Below are positions 62,580 through 64,000 of a DNA stretch of 64,000 nt, piece by piece. Source of the stretch: Albimonas marina (GTDB taxonomy: Bacteria > Pseudomonadota > Alphaproteobacteria > Rhodobacterales > Rhodobacteraceae); assembly GCF_029223255.1 (NCBI RefSeq), contig NZ_JARHUC010000003.1:1-64000 (forward strand), read 5' to 3'. The translations under genes and the position numbers were made by a program. Numbering within the stretch: the stretch's first letter is position 1; each line of letters opens with the position of its first letter. The notes under the pieces are model-generated. The model had not been told where the DNA came from, searched no databases, and worked only from the letters and a program-made list of their open reading frames with translations.

Positions 62580-63173
62580 GTGATCCTCGACCTCGCCGCC
62601 CTGCGCCCCGCGCGCCTGCTTCTCGCCTCGCTGGGGCTGGCCGGGGCGCTGTGCGGCCCCGCGCTGGGCAAGGCCGCGCATGACGCGCCCGCCCTCGCCG
62701 CCGCCCGCGACCCGGTGGCCGATTGCGACCGGCTGGCGGCCTGGGCCCCGGACCCCGAGCGGCGGGCGGAGCCGGTGGCGGGCCCGGCGCTGGCGGCCGA
62801 GGCCGCGCGGGCGGCCTGCGTGGCGGCGGTGGCGCGCCGGCCCGACCTCGCGCGCCTGCGCCTCCAGCTCGCCCGGGCCCTGTGGCGGCAGGGGGAGGAG
62901 GCGGTGGCCTACGCGCTGCTCGAACAGGCGGCGCAGCAGGGTTCGCCCGCCGCGTGGCTGGTGCTGGGGGCGCTGTTCGACGAGGGGCGGCACGTGCGCC
63001 AGGACGACGTGGTGGCCCTGCTGCACTACCTCGAGGCCGCGCGGCGCGGCGCGCCCGAGGGGATGCGGGCCGCGGCCGGGATCTGGGGCGATCCGGCCAG
63101 CCCTTCCCACGACGCGCGGCTGGCGGCGATGGCGCCGGGGACGCTCGAGGCGGCGGTGCTGTCGGACTGGTAG
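62580..63173 (+). CDS. Secreted Sel1/TPR-like small protein
   Basis: This 197-residue protein starts at GTG 62580. It has a signal-like N-terminus (RLLLASLGLAGALCGPALGK) and a helical repeat region that looks Sel1- or TPR-like: LRLQLARALWRQGEEAVAYA, LLEQAAQQGSPAAWLVLGAL and LLHYLEAARRGAPEGM. Such repeats mediate protein contacts. There is one Cys pair (ADCD, AACVA). Its stop is 4 bp before the convergent DMT permease stop. The function is unknown. Confidence 0.65.
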   Translation: MILDLAALRPARLLLASLGLAGALCGPALGKAAHDAPALAAARDPVADCDRLAAWAPDPERRAEPVAGPALAAEAARAACVAAVARRPDLARLRLQLARALWRQGEEAVAYALLEQAAQQGSPAAWLVLGALFDEGRHVRQDDVVALLHYLEAARRGAPEGMRAAAGIWGDPASPSHDARLAAMAPGTLEAAVLSDW

Positions 63174-63177
63174 GCGC

Positions 63178-64000
63178 TCAGGCCCGGCGGGGGCGCGCGG
63201 CGAGGGCGGCGACGCCCAGCCCCCCCAGGATCAGCGCCGCGGCGGTCCAGAACCGCGGCGAGGGCGCCTCGCCCAGCCAGGCGAGCCCGCCCGCCAGCGC
63301 GATCAGCGGCACCGCGAGCTGGGAGACGGCGGCCATCGACGCCTCGAGCCGGGGCAGCGCCGCGTACCACACCGCGTAGCCGCAGCCCGAGGCGAGCGCG
63401 CCCGAGGCGACGGCGAGCAGGATCTCGCGCCCGCCCAGGCCCGGCGCGGCCCCCAGCGCCCAGGCGATCGCCCACAGCCCCACGCCCAGCGGCGCGGCCA
63501 GCACGAAGGCCCCCGCCGTGTCGGCCAGCGGACGGGAGGAGCCGCGCCCGCGCAGGGAATAGACCCCCCAGGCCGCCCCCGCCCCCGCCATCAGCAGGGA
63601 GGCCAGCAGCGGCGGGGCGCTCGCCCCCGGCGCGGCGAGCCAGGCGAGGCCCGCCAGCCCGCAGCCCGCCCCCAGCCAGCGCATCGCCGGCGGACGCTCG
63701 CCCAGCATCAGCGCGCCCGCGAACATCGAGGTCTGCACCGCCCCGAACAGGATCAGCGCGCCGATGCCGGCGTTCAGGTCCAGGTAGGCCATCGAGAACA
63801 GCCCCGCGTAGGCCAGCAGCGCCAGCGCCGAGATCGGCTGCGCGCCCTTCAGCGCGGGCCCGAGCGGCGTGCGCGCGGCCAGCAACAGGCACAGCATCGC
63901 CGCCCCTGAAACCAGGCGCAGCGCGGTGAAGGCGGCGGCGTCGGGCGTGCGCCCGTCGAGCATCCCGGCATCCAGCGCCGCCCGGCACAGGACCGAGTTC
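63178..64000 (-). CDS. EamA/DMT-family permease, N-terminus beyond the window
   Basis: At least 273 residues of a DMT-superfamily exporter are visible, with about nine hydrophobic helices. The frame stays open to the window edge and reads NSVLCRAALDAGMLDGRTPD, which matches the usual helix 1 to helix 2 stretch of EamA proteins, so the ATG at 63963 is internal. Other segments are LYAYAGLFSMAYLDLNAGIG-like helix 3, GAVQTSMFAGALMLGERPPA (end of the first EamA repeat) and AVSQLAVPLIALAGGLAWLG (second repeat). The substrate is not predictable. Confidence 0.85.
   Translation of the reverse strand, partial: NSVLCRAALDAGMLDGRTPDAAAFTALRLVSGAAMLCLLLAARTPLGPALKGAQPISALALLAYAGLFSMAYLDLNAGIGALILFGAVQTSMFAGALMLGERPPAMRWLGAGCGLAGLAWLAAPGASAPPLLASLLMAGAGAAWGVYSLRGRGSSRPLADTAGAFVLAAPLGVGLWAIAWALGAAPGLGGREILLAVASGALASGCGYAVWYAALPRLEASMAAVSQLAVPLIALAGGLAWLGEAPSPRFWTAAALILGGLGVAALAARPRRA

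Overview
The window looks like a chromosomal segment of a high-GC alphaproteobacterium, most likely of the order Rhodobacterales or close to it. The basis is the very GC-rich coding sequence, the ialB-rlmN gene pair, an RpoE-type ECF sigma factor, VPLPA-CTERM surface proteins, TRAP transporters and a mixed cob/cbi cobalamin cluster. No rRNA operon, intact tRNA, CRISPR array or replication origin was seen.

Layout. 1-2520 is accessory DNA of visibly lower GC: the end of an IS3-family element, a small membrane ORF, a VPLPA-CTERM protein and a pentapeptide-repeat protein. It ends at a 45-bp 3' piece of a tRNA-Arg gene (2521-2565), which reads as the displaced half of an integration site. 2947-11277 holds an M20 amidohydrolase and a GST, a VPLPA-CTERM metalloprotease, an MscS channel, two hydrolases and an amidase. 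12104-15428 is a CoA-transferase/acyl-CoA dehydrogenase operon divergent from an IclR regulator, with a perfect 20-bp palindrome between them. 15957-19728 carries selO, a secreted protein of unknown function and an acetyl-CoA hydrolase/transferase. 20247-28446 is a cobalamin corrin-ring cluster (cobB; cbiX-cobH-cobL-cobI; cbiG/cobJ fusion-cobM). 28605-30248 is one AT-rich foreign gene of the TIGR04141/DUF6119 type. 30501 is cspA.

30894-46282 is a divergent catabolic region. On the minus strand are an amidase, acyl-CoA synthetase, Baeyer-Villiger-type monooxygenase, SDR and enoyl-CoA hydratase. On the plus strand are an APH-family kinase, a DUF6285 protein, an acyl-CoA dehydrogenase, three tandem TRAP binding proteins and one TRAP permease pair. 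The kinase/DUF6285/dehydrogenase trio with a synthetase and an SDR matches the logic of the levulinate (LvaA-E) route, in which a 4-hydroxyacyl-CoA is phosphorylated and then eliminated. I propose import and oxidation of an unknown keto-, lactone- or amide-type substrate.

46384-55801 contains a VOC dioxygenase with a divergent LysR regulator, an SDR, a degenerate HPt-like protein, asparaginase, an ECF sigma factor, ialB, rlmN and a pcaB-type lyase. 55826-64000 has an RTX protein, a glycosyltransferase, galE, galU, kdsB and cysQ (surface polysaccharide precursors), a small secreted Sel1-like protein, and a DMT permease cut by the window end.

The most unusual structure is a family of long intergenic hairpin repeats (about 15571-15868, 18176-18472 and 19910-20229, with a reduced inverted copy at 54314-54391). 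Their inner stems differ in sequence between copies yet stay fully complementary. Each full copy also carries a third strand able to pair alternatively with the right arm. Four of the five family members lie directly 3' of a gene in the same relative orientation.
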